Below, piece by piece: positions 10,766 through 20,020 of a DNA stretch of 64,000 bases; within the stretch, counting starts at the first letter, position 1; the number at the start of each line of letters is the position of its first letter. The notes below the pieces were generated by a model that worked only from the letters and a program-made list of their open reading frames with translations, was not told the DNA's origin and ran no database searches. Source of the stretch: CAXMST01 sp038206985. GTDB lineage: Bacteria; Actinomycetota; Thermoleophilia; Solirubrobacterales; 70-9. Location: assembly GCA_038206985.1 (NCBI GenBank), contig JBBRAH010000014.1, forward strand, positions 1 through 64,000. Reading direction: 5' to 3'. The position numbers were made by a program, and so were the translations under genes.

Positions 10766-11518
10766 ATGCGCGCCTACTTCGCAAACCCATCGGTCCGGGC
10801 GGGCCTGCGTGCTGGAGTGCCGGTTGCCGTGGCAGGCTTTGCGCTCGCCATCTCCTTCGGCGTGCTCGCGCGACCCGTGATCGGCGGACTGGCGGCGGTG
10901 ATCATGTCCGCGGTCGTCTTCGCGGGATCCGCGCAGTTCGGCTCGCTCGCCGTGCTGGCCGCGGGAGGAGGACCGGCCGCGGCAATCATCGCGGGCATGC
11001 TCCTCAACTCGCGCTATGTCCCGATGGGCATCGCGCTCGCGCCTTCGCTCGAGGCCGAGCGCAGCCTCTGGAAACGCTGTCTGATCTCGCAGGCGATGGT
11101 CGATTTCTCCTGGGCGGCCGCGATGCGGGGCGGTGGGCGCTTCGATCACCGCTTCATGGTCGGGGTGACGATCCCGATGTACCTGAGTTGGATCGCCGGG
11201 ACCGCGGTCGGGGTCCTCGCTGGCGACCTGCTCGGCGACCCGGAGAGCCTCGGACTGGACGCGATCTTCCCCGCGTTCTTCCTGGCGCTGCTGCTCGGCG
11301 GCGAGGCCGGCGGCTCACCGAAAGCGGTCACCGCGGCGCTGCTCGGCGGCGCGATCGCCCTGGCCCTGATCCCGTTCGCACCGCCCGGCGTACCCGTGAT
11401 CGCCGCCTGCCTGGCGGCGCTGATCGGGCTCGGCGCGGGTGGGCGAGCGGAGGGCGGGCGGCCCACACCCACCGACGAGGCTCGGGTACTGCTGCCGGCC
11501 GCCGGGGAGGTCCCGTGA
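10766..11518 (+). CDS. azlC: AzlC family branched-chain amino acid exporter subunit
   Basis: A 250-residue membrane protein with five or more transmembrane helices. It has the family signature MSAVVFAGSAQFGSLAVL (residues 48-65) followed by LNSRYVPMGIALAP. AzlC is the large subunit of the AzlCD exporter, which removes branched-chain amino acids and analogues. The small-subunit gene starts inside its stop codon (GTGA overlap), giving a translationally coupled pair. The C-terminal 30 residues are hydrophilic. Confidence 0.93.
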   Translation: MRAYFANPSVRAGLRAGVPVAVAGFALAISFGVLARPVIGGLAAVIMSAVVFAGSAQFGSLAVLAAGGGPAAAIIAGMLLNSRYVPMGIALAPSLEAERSLWKRCLISQAMVDFSWAAAMRGGGRFDHRFMVGVTIPMYLSWIAGTAVGVLAGDLLGDPESLGLDAIFPAFFLALLLGGEAGGSPKAVTAALLGGAIALALIPFAPPGVPVIAACLAALIGLGAGGRAEGGRPTPTDEARVLLPAAGEVP

Positions 11519-11823
11519 GCGCCGCCGCCCTGACGATCGCCGTGCTCGCCGTCACCTCGGCGCTGACCCGGGCCTCGGGCGTGCTGATCATGCACGGCAG
11601 GCGCCTGCCGCCACGCCTCGAGGGCGTCGTCGATCTGCTGGCGCCGGCTCTGCTGACTGCCCTGATCATGGTCGAGACGGTCGGCGGGGACAACTCGATC
11701 GAGGTCACCGCGAGCATCGCCGGCGTCGCGGCTGCGGGTGGCATCCTCTGGCGGAAGCGGGACGCTCTTCTGCCGGCGATCCTGATCGCCGCCGCCGTCA
11801 CGGCATTGTTGAGGGCCCTTTGA
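11515..11823 (+). CDS. azlD: AzlD family small subunit of branched-chain amino acid exporter
   Basis: A 102-residue protein with three to four transmembrane helices. It begins with GTG overlapping the azlC stop codon by 4 nt. Length, hydrophobicity and the ALTSALTRASGVLIM-like opening segment (here TSALTRASGVLIMHGRRLP) and LAPALLTALI fit AzlD. It partners AzlC in a branched-chain amino acid efflux complex. Confidence 0.9.
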   Translation: MSAAALTIAVLAVTSALTRASGVLIMHGRRLPPRLEGVVDLLAPALLTALIMVETVGGDNSIEVTASIAGVAAAGGILWRKRDALLPAILIAAAVTALLRAL

Positions 11824-11833
11824 CCGCCGACGG

Positions 11834-12706
11834 CTAGGCGATCTTGTCGATCCGGTAGGCGCCGGCCTCGGTCGTGATCCGCACGCGGTACTCCCCGGCA
11901 GGAGTCGCGACCCGGACCAGAGCGAACACCTCGTCCATGCCCTCGGCACTGGTCGCCGTCGCGGAGGTGGGGATCAGCACCGGAGGGGCCGAGCGGCGGC
12001 ACCGCTCGAGACTGCCGTACTCCTGTTCCCGCAGGCGGCTTCCGTAGAGGCCGCAGCGCTTCTTTGCCGAGCCGCTGAGGCCGCTGATCGCGACGGCCTT
12101 GACGGCCTCCTGCTCCGGGCGCGAGAGACGCTCGCCGCAGGTCCGCAGGCCGAGCTTGCGAGAGATCTCGACGGCCAACTCGCGCTCGTCATGCTCACGG
12201 GCGGCCGCCTCCGCGATCTTCGTGCGGGGGGCACCCCTCTCCCAGCGGGCGCCCGCCTGCTTGCTGGCGACGCCGCGCCGCTCCGCGCTCGCCACGAGCT
12301 TCTCGAAGCGCGCCTTCTTCGCCGCTGGCGGGTCGAGCGCGCCGAGGTCTTCCGCTAACTGGATCCGCACCGGGGCCAGGTCGACCAGCAACCGGGCGCG
12401 ATCGCCGAGCGTGATCTGGTTGCCGGAATCGATCCGCAGCAGCTCCTGCTCCGCCATCGCGTCGGAGCAGAGCTGGTCGGCGGTGGAGGTGAAGGCCGTA
12501 GCCACGGCGATGGGCGCTGACGGCCGCGGGTCCCCGTTGGTCACTGCGGCACGTGAGCTTCCGGAACCGTCCCCACTGCCGCACGCCGCCAGAACGCTGA
12601 TTGCAACGAGTGCGATCGGGAGCCCTGCTCGTGTCCGCTGCACCCGCGGGACGCTAGCGCGCCGGCCGCAGGTAGCCGGTTGACCGTTGCCTCCGCGCAT
12701 AGACAC
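11834..12706 (-). CDS. putative lipoprotein of unknown function
   Basis: Up to 290 residues. A lipobox VLAAC places the lipidated Cys near residue 42 from the first start. An internal GTG at 12643 would give an ideal 20-residue lipoprotein signal (MQRTRAGLPIALVAISV), so the true start may be there. The mature part is mostly helical, with conserved-looking Cys residues (QLCSDAM, GLRTCGERL, KKRCGLYG, ERCRRS) and a C-terminal beta-rich segment (GEYRVRITTEAGAYRIDKI). I recognise no family. It converges with azlD, leaving only 10 bp between stops. Confidence 0.7.
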   Translation of the reverse strand: MSMRGGNGQPATCGRRASVPRVQRTRAGLPIALVAISVLAACGSGDGSGSSRAAVTNGDPRPSAPIAVATAFTSTADQLCSDAMAEQELLRIDSGNQITLGDRARLLVDLAPVRIQLAEDLGALDPPAAKKARFEKLVASAERRGVASKQAGARWERGAPRTKIAEAAAREHDERELAVEISRKLGLRTCGERLSRPEQEAVKAVAISGLSGSAKKRCGLYGSRLREQEYGSLERCRRSAPPVLIPTSATATSAEGMDEVFALVRVATPAGEYRVRITTEAGAYRIDKIA

Positions 12707-12865
12707 ACCGACGCTCTGCCGCGGGTAGCCGACCGTATAGGTCTGTAGAACGGGTCAGAGTTGGCCGGTCAGCCGGTTCTGTCGCCGGATACCGGTCGTC
12801 AAGGCCCGACCGGTGCTTCGCCCAAACCAACAGCGGGCGTGGTGGCGTCCAGGGGCCGGGCGCAA

Positions 12866-12910
12866 CGAGTGGTCAGAGAACCGCCATAGTCGCGGTTTTC
12901 CGACCACTCG
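12866..12910. terminator. long hairpin downstream of the semialdehyde dehydrogenase gene
   Basis: CGAGTGGTC (12866-12874) pairs perfectly with GACCACTCG (12902-12910). The stem continues inward through a further eight mostly paired bases (GAGAACCG with CGGTTTTC) after a one-base mismatch. It starts 12 bp after the stop codon of the minus-strand gene 12922-14292, the position of an intrinsic terminator or mRNA-stabilising hairpin. There is no U-tract on the minus strand. Confidence 0.55.
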
Positions 12911-12921
12911 CCGGCGCTTGC

Positions 12922-14292
12922 CTACTTGAGGACGCGGATCAGCTTTTTGTTGACGAACTCGTCCATGCCGTAGGGGCCGAGTTCGCGGCCGAAGCCGGAG
13001 CGCTTGACGCCACCGAAGGGCAACTCCGCCCCGTCGAGCAGGACGCCGTTGACGAACACCATCCCGGTGTCGAGGCTGTTGGCGACGCGGTCCGCCTGCT
13101 CACTGTCCGTCGTGAAGACGTAGGAGCCAAGCCCGTAGGGCGTGTCGTTGGCGACGGTGATCGCCTCCTCCTCGGAGCCGACTTTGTAGACGCTCGCCAC
13201 CGGGCCGAAGAACTCCTCCCGGTAGGCGTCGTTGTCGGGGCTGATCCCGGCGAGCACGGTGGTGCCGAAGAAGTTGTCCTTGCGTTCTCCGTCGATGACC
13301 ACCTCGGCTCCCTGGGCCTTGGCCCGATCGAGCTGGTCCTGGAGCCGGTCGGCCGCAGCGGACGATGAGAGCGGGCCCATCGCCGCGTTCTCGGTCGGAT
13401 CACCCGGCTCGGTCGCCTTCATCTTCTCGGTGAACTTCGCGAGGAAGTCGTCGTAGAGATCCTCGGCGACGATGAACCGCTTGGCCGCGTTGCAGGACTG
13501 ACCGGTGTTGTCGAGGCGCGCCTCGACCGCTCCCTCGACCGCCTCGTCGAGGTTGTCGGTAGCGAGCAGGATGAACGGGTCGGAGCCGCCCATCTCGAGC
13601 ACGACCTTCTTCAGGTGGCGACCGGCGAGTTCGGCGACGGCCGAGCCGGCGCGCTCGGAGCCCGTGACGGAGATCCCGCGTACCCGCGGATCGGGAATCA
13701 CGGTCTCCGCGATCTGCTCGTTGGTGGCAAGGATCGACTGGTAGACGCCCTCGGGGAATCCGACCTCCTCGTAGATCGCGGCGATCGCCGCGGCCGACTC
13801 CGGGCACTGCGGGGCCGGCTTGAGCAGGATCGTGTTGCCGACGATCAGGTTCGGACCGGCGAAGCGGGCCACCTGGTAGTAGGGAAAGTTCCAGGGCATG
13901 ATCCCGAGCAACGGTCCGATCGAGCTCCGGCGGATGACCGCGGTGCCCTCTCCCGCCAGCAACTCGATCGGCTCATCCTTGAGGAATTGCTCGGCGCGAT
14001 CGGCGTAATAGCCGTAGATGTCCCCACAGAACTCGACCTCGCCCTGGGCCTGCTCCATCGGCTTGCCCATCTCCCTGACGGCGATCTCGGCCAGCGCGTC
14101 CTGGCGCTCGACGTGGAGCTCGCCGACGCGCTTGACCATCGCGGCCCGCTCCGCGACGGGGGTCGAGGAGCGCCAACTGCTGTGCGCGTCCCAGGCCCTG
14201 TCGATGGCCGCTGCCAGCTCATCGTTCGAAATCTCGGGGTACTCATCGACCTTCTCACCCGTGGCCGGGTTGACAACTGTGTAGCTGCTCAT
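12922..14292 (-). CDS. NAD(P)-dependent aldehyde dehydrogenase, succinate-semialdehyde type
   Basis: A 456-residue aldehyde dehydrogenase of the short GabD/Sad type (begins YTVVNPATGEKV). The catalytic Cys267 lies in NTGQSCNAAKRF and the general base Glu233 in LEMGGSDPF. IMPWNFPYYQV and PFGGVKRSGFGRELG are also present. It probably oxidises succinate semialdehyde or a related omega-oxo acid. The start at 14292 is preceded by a GGAG ribosome-binding site; the upstream extension of the frame is Arg-rich and not coding-like. It is the last gene of the minus-strand unit aminotransferase-pucR-ald-SSADH, 46 bp after ald. In that context it would oxidise the aldehyde made by the aminotransferase. 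Confidence 0.9.
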   Translation of the reverse strand: MSSYTVVNPATGEKVDEYPEISNDELAAAIDRAWDAHSSWRSSTPVAERAAMVKRVGELHVERQDALAEIAVREMGKPMEQAQGEVEFCGDIYGYYADRAEQFLKDEPIELLAGEGTAVIRRSSIGPLLGIMPWNFPYYQVARFAGPNLIVGNTILLKPAPQCPESAAAIAAIYEEVGFPEGVYQSILATNEQIAETVIPDPRVRGISVTGSERAGSAVAELAGRHLKKVVLEMGGSDPFILLATDNLDEAVEGAVEARLDNTGQSCNAAKRFIVAEDLYDDFLAKFTEKMKATEPGDPTENAAMGPLSSSAAADRLQDQLDRAKAQGAEVVIDGERKDNFFGTTVLAGISPDNDAYREEFFGPVASVYKVGSEEEAITVANDTPYGLGSYVFTTDSEQADRVANSLDTGMVFVNGVLLDGAELPFGGVKRSGFGRELGPYGMDEFVNKKLIRVLK

Positions 14293-14338
14293 CTGCTGTC
14301 TCCTTCTCTCTGGTTTCAGATTGTTTGTCGGCCGCGCC

Positions 14339-15475
14339 TCAGGACGCGGGCACCGGCTCGAGGCCGAGGGCGTCCTCCGGCGAGGTGTATTCATGACCGG
14401 TCGCCTCCGCGACGGCCTCGAGCGTCACCTCACCGCCGGCCACGTTGATGCCGGGCCGCAGGCCCGGGTCCCGTCGCGTCGCCTCGACGACGCCGTGGTC
14501 GGCAAGGGCGAGTACGTAAGGGAGCGTCGCGTTGGTCAGGGCCCGGGTCGAGGTGACCGGCACCGCGCCGGGCATGTTGGCGACGCAGTAGTGGGTGATC
14601 CCGTCCACCTCGAAGACCGGGTCGCGATGGGTCGTCGGTCGCGAGGTCTCGAAGCAGCCGCCCTGATCGATCGCCACATCGACGAGTACAGCGTTGCGCT
14701 TCATCAGCGCGAGCTGCTCCCGCCGGACGACGTGTGGGGCCTTCGCGCCGTGCAACAACACGGCGCCGATCACCAGATCGGCGTGCGGGAGCATCTGCTC
14801 GATCGCCAGCGTTGAGCTGTGCACGGTCGAGCAACGACCGGCGAAGGCGACGTCCAGCTCACGCAGCCGATCGATCGAGGTGTCGTAAACGAACACGTCC
14901 GCCTGCATCCCGATCGCGATGACCGCTGCGTTGAAGCCCACCGCGCCGCCGCCGATCACCATCACGTTGGCGGCCGCCACACCCGGAACGCCGCCGAGCA
15001 GGATGCCCCGGCCCCCGAGTGGTTTCTCGAGGAAGAAGGCGCCGGCCTGCGTGGCGATCTTCCCGGCCACCTCGCTCATCGGTGCCAGCAACGGCAGGCG
15101 CCCGCCACGGTCCTCGACCGTCTCGTAGGCGACGCAGGTCGCCCCGGTCCCCTTCAGGCCGGCCGTCAGCTCCGGCGCCGGAGCCAGATGCAAGTAGGTG
15201 AAGAGCGTCGTCTCGGCACGCAACAGCTCGACCTCCACTGCCTGCGGTTCTTTGACCTTGAGCACCAGCTCCGCCTCGCCCCAGACGTCCTCGGCGGTGG
15301 GCACGATCCTGGCTCCCTGCTCGGTGTAGTCGGCGTCGCTGATCGCGCTGCCTTCGCCGGCGCCCTTCTGGATCACCACCTCGTGGCCATGCTCGGCGAG
15401 CTCCCGCGCGCCAACCGCGGTCAGCGCCACTCGGTACTCGTCGTCCTTGATCTCCGTCGGTACGCCTACGCGCAT
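14339..15475 (-). CDS. ald: alanine dehydrogenase
   Basis: A 378-residue L-alanine:NAD+ oxidoreductase converting alanine to pyruvate, ammonia and NADH. It opens with MRVGVPTEIKDDEYRVALT, has FTYLHLAP with the active-site His, and VMVIGGGAVGFNAA as the NAD-binding loop. DVAIDQGGCFETSRPTTH near the C-terminal third is diagnostic of the family. An AGGAGG ribosome-binding site precedes the ATG. It sits two genes downstream of an aminotransferase likely to use pyruvate as amino acceptor, so it would regenerate pyruvate and release the nitrogen. Confidence 0.96.
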   Translation of the reverse strand: MRVGVPTEIKDDEYRVALTAVGARELAEHGHEVVIQKGAGEGSAISDADYTEQGARIVPTAEDVWGEAELVLKVKEPQAVEVELLRAETTLFTYLHLAPAPELTAGLKGTGATCVAYETVEDRGGRLPLLAPMSEVAGKIATQAGAFFLEKPLGGRGILLGGVPGVAAANVMVIGGGAVGFNAAVIAIGMQADVFVYDTSIDRLRELDVAFAGRCSTVHSSTLAIEQMLPHADLVIGAVLLHGAKAPHVVRREQLALMKRNAVLVDVAIDQGGCFETSRPTTHRDPVFEVDGITHYCVANMPGAVPVTSTRALTNATLPYVLALADHGVVEATRRDPGLRPGINVAGGEVTLEAVAEATGHEYTSPEDALGLEPVPAS

Positions 15476-15574
15476 TGACGCCGCCTCCTGGTTGTAGTTG
15501 GCCAATTCACAAACCCGTCGCCCCAGCCGCTCAGCGGCTGCCGCTCCTCGATATCCGATCGAACGCCGCGCGGC

Positions 15575-17146
15575 TCATCGGACCAGCTCCCTGGCACGCA
15601 ACGCGAGCCACAGCTCGATCCGGTCCTGGGCGCTGCTCAGATTGCGCCCGGTCAGCTCCTCGACCCGGCGGATCCGGTAACGCAGGGTGTGCCGGTGGCA
15701 GTACAGGTCGCGGGCGGCGCGCTCCCACTGTCCGTTGCGCTCGATGAAGGCCTCCAGCGAGCGCAGCAGCTCGGGGCCGTACTCGCCCTCGCCCTCCTCG
15801 ATCGGCGCCAGCAGATTGTCGGAGTAGGTCCGCAGTGCGTCGTCATCGTGCAGGGAGAGCAGCAGCGTGAAGGCGCCGAGGTCCCGGTGTGAGGCGACCT
15901 CCGGCGCCTGCCCGTTGGCCATAGCGGTCGCCTCCAGGGCGCAGCGGGCCTCGTGGAAGGAACGGCGCAGCGATGCGACCTCGCCCGAGCGACTCACGGA
16001 GGCGCGCACGCGCCTGCCGCCGCGGGAGAGGAGCTCCTTGGCCTCGCGGGCGACCTCGATCGGATCGCGCTCACCGGGCGAGGCGATCGCGCAGAGCAGC
16101 GGCCGCCCTGCGGCTGTGTTGACCGCGACCAGAGCCGGCGCTCCCGCCAAGGCGAGGCCGCTCTCCAGGGTCTCAACGTCGCCGTCGCCGGGGCCCTGAT
16201 CGGGATCGAAGAGCAGCACAGCGACCCGTCCCGACAGTCCGAAAGGCCGCAGGCGACTGCGCAGGTCCTCGGCTCCGAGGTTGCCACCGAGCGCTTCGGC
16301 CAGCACGTCGCCGGCCAGGCGGCGCTCGGTGTCGCGAACCACGCGCTCCCGCATCAACTCCAGGGCAACGACCATCGCGGCCTGTCTGCCGACGAGGCGC
16401 TCGAAATCTCCGGCAGCTCCCTGGCGGCGCACGACGACGAGCCAGTGCGAACGCTCACCGGGGCCCTTGAGCGGGACGGGCACGGCCACCGCCCGATCGG
16501 CCAGGGGTCCACTGTCCGGCACGAACAGTGACTGCCTGGAAGCGGCGGCTCGCTCGCTGATCTCAGCCTTGATCGCCGCCACGGCCTCCTTGGAGATGCC
16601 CCGCTCCTCCGGGTGTCTGGCGCGCTCGGCCCCGCGGTCGTCGATCAGCAAGGCCGCGCCGCCGACGGCCTCGGCGATGGCCCGCATGACCTCGGGCAGC
16701 CCGAGCTCGGCGAGCACCAGTCCCTCGAGCCGCTCATGTACCTCGATGCCGTGCTCCAGCACGCTGTACTGCTCGTTGACCAGCGCCCGGAAGGCCGTCT
16801 CGGTGATCGCGATGAACGGCGTCTCGTAGGGGACCTCGAACACGGGCAGGCCGCTGGCCTCGGCCTCCTCGAGTACGGCCGCGGGCACCTCAGCGTGGTC
16901 GAACCCGGTCCCGAACCCGAGTGCCGCCACCTCGTGCTCCACGAGACGGGCAACGAAGCTGCGCTGCTGGGAGTCCCCGGTCAGGTTGATGCCCGTGGTG
17001 AGCAGCAGCTCGCCACCTGAAAGCCATGGGGTCGGGTCCTCCAGTTCGGAGATGTGGACCCAGCGGATCGGCCGCTCGGCAGACTCAGCGTCGGCCGCAG
17101 CCGACTTCAGTCCGAGATCACCGAGCAGACGCTGAACGGTGAGCAT
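15575..17146 (-). CDS. PucR family transcriptional regulator
   Basis: A 523-residue regulator with an N-terminal PucR-type sensory domain (about residues 5-125; HISELEDPTPWLSGGELLLTTG is typical). A middle GAF/GGDEF-like region follows, and then a C-terminal helix-turn-helix of the PucR class (about 460-515; ARDLYCHRHTLRYRIRRVEELTGRNL). Such proteins usually activate purine, polyamine or amino-acid catabolic genes in response to a substrate. It lies 21 bp after the aminotransferase gene and before ald in the same direction, so it probably controls this operon and the divergent transporter. A candidate operator is at 18690-18708. Confidence 0.93.
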   Translation of the reverse strand: MLTVQRLLGDLGLKSAAADAESAERPIRWVHISELEDPTPWLSGGELLLTTGINLTGDSQQRSFVARLVEHEVAALGFGTGFDHAEVPAAVLEEAEASGLPVFEVPYETPFIAITETAFRALVNEQYSVLEHGIEVHERLEGLVLAELGLPEVMRAIAEAVGGAALLIDDRGAERARHPEERGISKEAVAAIKAEISERAAASRQSLFVPDSGPLADRAVAVPVPLKGPGERSHWLVVVRRQGAAGDFERLVGRQAAMVVALELMRERVVRDTERRLAGDVLAEALGGNLGAEDLRSRLRPFGLSGRVAVLLFDPDQGPGDGDVETLESGLALAGAPALVAVNTAAGRPLLCAIASPGERDPIEVAREAKELLSRGGRRVRASVSRSGEVASLRRSFHEARCALEATAMANGQAPEVASHRDLGAFTLLLSLHDDDALRTYSDNLLAPIEEGEGEYGPELLRSLEAFIERNGQWERAARDLYCHRHTLRYRIRRVEELTGRNLSSAQDRIELWLALRARELVR

Positions 17147-17167
17147 CCGAACTTCTCCCGGCCCCTC

Positions 17168-18589
17168 TCAGTTTCCGGAGCCGTTGCGCTGCTCGAGCTT
17201 CTCGTTGGCCTCTTCGAGCACAGAGCCGAGGATGCCGGCGATCTCATCGAAATGCTCGGTGTCGCAAATCAGCGGTGGAGCTAGCTGGATCACGGGATCG
17301 CCGCGATCGTCTGCCCGGCAGATCAGACCCCGGCGGTAGAGCTCGCCCGACAGGAAGCCCCGCAACAGCCACTCGGACTCGTCGTCGCTGAACGACTCCT
17401 TGGTGTCGCGATCCTTGACCAGCTCGATCGCGTGGAAGAAGCCGTCACCGCGGACATCACCGACGATCGGGATCCGGCGCAGCTCCTCGAGCATGCCGCG
17501 GAACTCACCCTCCTTGGCGCGCACGTGGCCGCAGAGGTCCTCCTCTTCGTAGACCTCGAGGTTGCGGAGCGCGACCGCCGCGGCAACCGGGTGTCCACCG
17601 AAGGTGGAGCCATGGGCGAAGCTGGCGGCGCCGGTGGCGAACGGCTCGAACAGCTCGTCGGAGGTGATCACCGCTCCCATTGGCATGTAGGCGCCGGTCA
17701 GCGCCTTCGCGGTGGTGATCATGTCGGGCTGATAGCCGTAGCGCTCGCAGCCGAAGTAGTGACCGAGCCGGCCCCAGGAGCAGATCACCTCGTCGGAGAT
17801 CAGCAGGACGCCGAACTCGTCGCAGATCTCCCGAACGCGTTGGAAGTAGCCCTCCTGCGGCGGGATGCAGCCGCCGGCGTTCTGGAGGGGCTCGAGGATC
17901 ACGGCGGCGACGGTGTCGGGCCCCTCGAAGATGATCCGGTCGCGGAGCTGTTCCGCCGCCCACAACAAATCCCGGTCGTCGGGCCAGCGGTAGGAGTTGG
18001 TGTTCGGCACGTGCGCCCCGCCGGGCATCGTCGGCTCGAACGGCACCTTCAGGTCGGTTAGCCCAGTCGCGGTCAGCGCCCCCATTGTCGTCCCGTGATA
18101 AGCCACCTCCCGGGAGACGACCTTGTGCCGCTGACCGCGACCGTGAGCCCGATGCCAGTTGCGCGCGATCTTGATCGCCGACTCGACGGCCTCGGAGCCG
18201 GAGTTGACGAAGAACACGCGGTTCAGATCGCCGGGCGCCAGGGCGGCGATCTTCTCGGCAAGTTCGATCGCGCGGGGATGCGCGTAGCTCCAGTTCGTGT
18301 AGAAGTCGAGTTCGCGGATCTGGGCCGCCGCGGCCTCCCCGTAATCGGCGCGGCCGTGTCCGGCGTTGCAGCAGAAGAGCGCGCTCAATCCGTCGAGCAG
18401 CTTGTGGCCGTGCTCGTCGTATACGTAGGCGCCCTCCGCCCTCGTGATGATCGGGATCTCGTGCTCGGAGTCGTAGCCGCCCATCCGCGTGAAGTGCATC
18501 CACAGATGCCGGCGACCGACCTCTTGCAGCCTGCTCTGTGCGCCCTGCTCGGGTGCCGGCGCGTCCGGTTTGATACTCGCTGTGGCCAT
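17168..18589 (-). CDS. class III aminotransferase (omega-amino acid:pyruvate / putrescine type)
   Basis: A 473-residue fold-type I PLP enzyme. It has NSGSEAVESAIKIARNWH, ISDEVICSWGRLG and the Schiff-base Lys295 in ITTAKALTGAYMPMGA. Overall it looks like the omega-amino acid:pyruvate, beta-alanine:pyruvate or putrescine aminotransferase group annotated as 'aspartate aminotransferase family' in many genomes. The ATG at 18589 is preceded by GGAG. It heads the minus-strand operon and is divergent from the polyamine transporter, with 215 bp between. The pairing with alanine dehydrogenase favours pyruvate as acceptor. Confidence 0.92.
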   Translation of the reverse strand: MATASIKPDAPAPEQGAQSRLQEVGRRHLWMHFTRMGGYDSEHEIPIITRAEGAYVYDEHGHKLLDGLSALFCCNAGHGRADYGEAAAAQIRELDFYTNWSYAHPRAIELAEKIAALAPGDLNRVFFVNSGSEAVESAIKIARNWHRAHGRGQRHKVVSREVAYHGTTMGALTATGLTDLKVPFEPTMPGGAHVPNTNSYRWPDDRDLLWAAEQLRDRIIFEGPDTVAAVILEPLQNAGGCIPPQEGYFQRVREICDEFGVLLISDEVICSWGRLGHYFGCERYGYQPDMITTAKALTGAYMPMGAVITSDELFEPFATGAASFAHGSTFGGHPVAAAVALRNLEVYEEEDLCGHVRAKEGEFRGMLEELRRIPIVGDVRGDGFFHAIELVKDRDTKESFSDDESEWLLRGFLSGELYRRGLICRADDRGDPVIQLAPPLICDTEHFDEIAGILGSVLEEANEKLEQRNGSGN

Positions 18590-18689
18590 CACTGACACCT
18601 CTCCAAGACGTGGACCTGACGGATTGCACAACCGTAGATGCTGAACTTGGCGCGCACAATCGAAAGATCGTTCAAGCCCACATTACCTT

Positions 18690-18708
18690 CTTGTACTATC
18701 CGTACAAG
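18690..18708. promoter_or_regulatory. candidate operator in the divergent polyamine-locus promoter
   Basis: A perfect 7-bp inverted repeat, CTTGTAC-TATCC-GTACAAG, lies in the 215-bp region between the aminotransferase (minus) and potA (plus) genes. The same region holds a 9-bp direct repeat CGGATTGCA (18620-18628 and 18735-18743) and GTCCG-N6-CGGAC near 18746-18761. One of these is likely the binding site of the PucR regulator. The assignment is positional inference. Confidence 0.5.
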
Positions 18709-18804
18709 TGGCAGGCGACACTTTGGGGCATCCGCGGATTGCAAAGTCCGCCGGATCGGACATAGTTCCGGTTCGAAGGACGCCGCGGTGGCCTTCCAGA
18801 TCGA

Positions 18805-19989
18805 GTGACTGATTCAGAGCCAACAGCCCAGACGGAAGCGTCGGCCGAGCAGGCCGGTTCAGGTGGCGTCGCACTGCGCTCGATCGTCAAGCGCTTCGGA
18901 GATTTCACGGCGGTCCGGGGCATTGATCTCGACATCGACAGCGGTGAGTTCTTCACCCTGCTCGGGCCCAGCGGCTGCGGCAAGACCACCACGCTGCGGA
19001 TGATCGCCGGCTTCGAGGAGCCGAACGAGGGCGAGATCCTGATCGACGACAGCAACATAGCCGGGATGCCCGCCCACAAGCGACCGACCAACACCGTCTT
19101 CCAGAGCTACGCACTCTTCCCCCACCTCAGCGTGAAGAACAACGTCGCCTACGGGCTGAAGCGCAAGGGCGTGGACAAGGCCGAGATCGAGCGCCGCGTG
19201 CAGGAGGAGCTCGAGCGGGTGGGACTCTGGGACGAGGCCCATCGCCGCCCCAACCAGCTCTCAGGCGGCCAGCAGCAGCGAGTCGCGCTGGCCAGGGCGG
19301 TCGTCAACCTGCCCAAGGTGCTGTTGCTCGATGAGCCCCTCGGCGCCCTCGATCTCAAGCTTCGCAAGGGTCTGCAGGTCGAGTTGAAGCGCATCCAGCG
19401 CGAGGTCGGGATCACTTTCGTCTACGTGACTCACGATCAGGAGGAAGCGCTGACGATGTCAGACCGGATCGCAGTCATGAACAAGGGCGTGATCGAGCAG
19501 GTTGCCGAACCCGAGGATGTTTACGAGCGCCCCGCCACCACGTTCGTAGCCGGCTTTATCGGCGTCTCCAACTTGATGCCCGGAACGGTCCGCTCGAGCG
19601 GCGGATCCGGCACCCGGGTCGAGCTCGATGCCGGGGTTGAGTTCGATGCGCCGGGCAACAGTTTCAGCTCCGGCGAGCGCTGCCACGTGGTCGTTCGCCC
19701 GGAGAAGCTCGAGATCCACGATGCCGACTCAGCGCCGAGCACCGGCCCGAGCGTCGAGGGCCAGGTCCAGAGTTCGATCTACCTCGGCACCGCGACGCAG
19801 ATCGTGGTCCGCCTCGGCGACAACGTGCCGATGACGGTCCTCGTTCCGAACGCCGACGAGGCCGAGCGCCAGCGCCTCCCGGGTGGCGGCGCCGCCGTGC
19901 GCCTAAGCTGGGAGCAAGACCACACGCACCTGGTTCGTGAGTCGAGCCTGGAAGATTCCGACGTGGAGCAGACACCGGCCGACTCTTAG
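18805..19989 (+). CDS. potA: spermidine/putrescine-type ABC transporter ATP-binding protein
   Basis: A 394-residue ABC ATPase. Walker A is GPSGCGKTTT (about residues 54-63), the Q-loop is VFQSYALFPHLS, the signature is LSGGQQQRVALARA and Walker B is LLLDEPLGALD. The C-terminal 120 residues form a TOBE/MOP-type regulatory domain. It energises the importer encoded by the next three genes. The start is GTG at 18805, giving a 20-residue acidic leader before the ATPase core. It is the first gene of the plus-strand unit potA-potD-potB-potC-aldehyde dehydrogenase. Confidence 0.94.
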   Translation: MTDSEPTAQTEASAEQAGSGGVALRSIVKRFGDFTAVRGIDLDIDSGEFFTLLGPSGCGKTTTLRMIAGFEEPNEGEILIDDSNIAGMPAHKRPTNTVFQSYALFPHLSVKNNVAYGLKRKGVDKAEIERRVQEELERVGLWDEAHRRPNQLSGGQQQRVALARAVVNLPKVLLLDEPLGALDLKLRKGLQVELKRIQREVGITFVYVTHDQEEALTMSDRIAVMNKGVIEQVAEPEDVYERPATTFVAGFIGVSNLMPGTVRSSGGSGTRVELDAGVEFDAPGNSFSSGERCHVVVRPEKLEIHDADSAPSTGPSVEGQVQSSIYLGTATQIVVRLGDNVPMTVLVPNADEAERQRLPGGGAAVRLSWEQDHTHLVRESSLEDSDVEQTPADS

Positions 19990-20020
19990 AGACGGCCGAC
20001 GAGAGAGAGGAGATCAGGAC

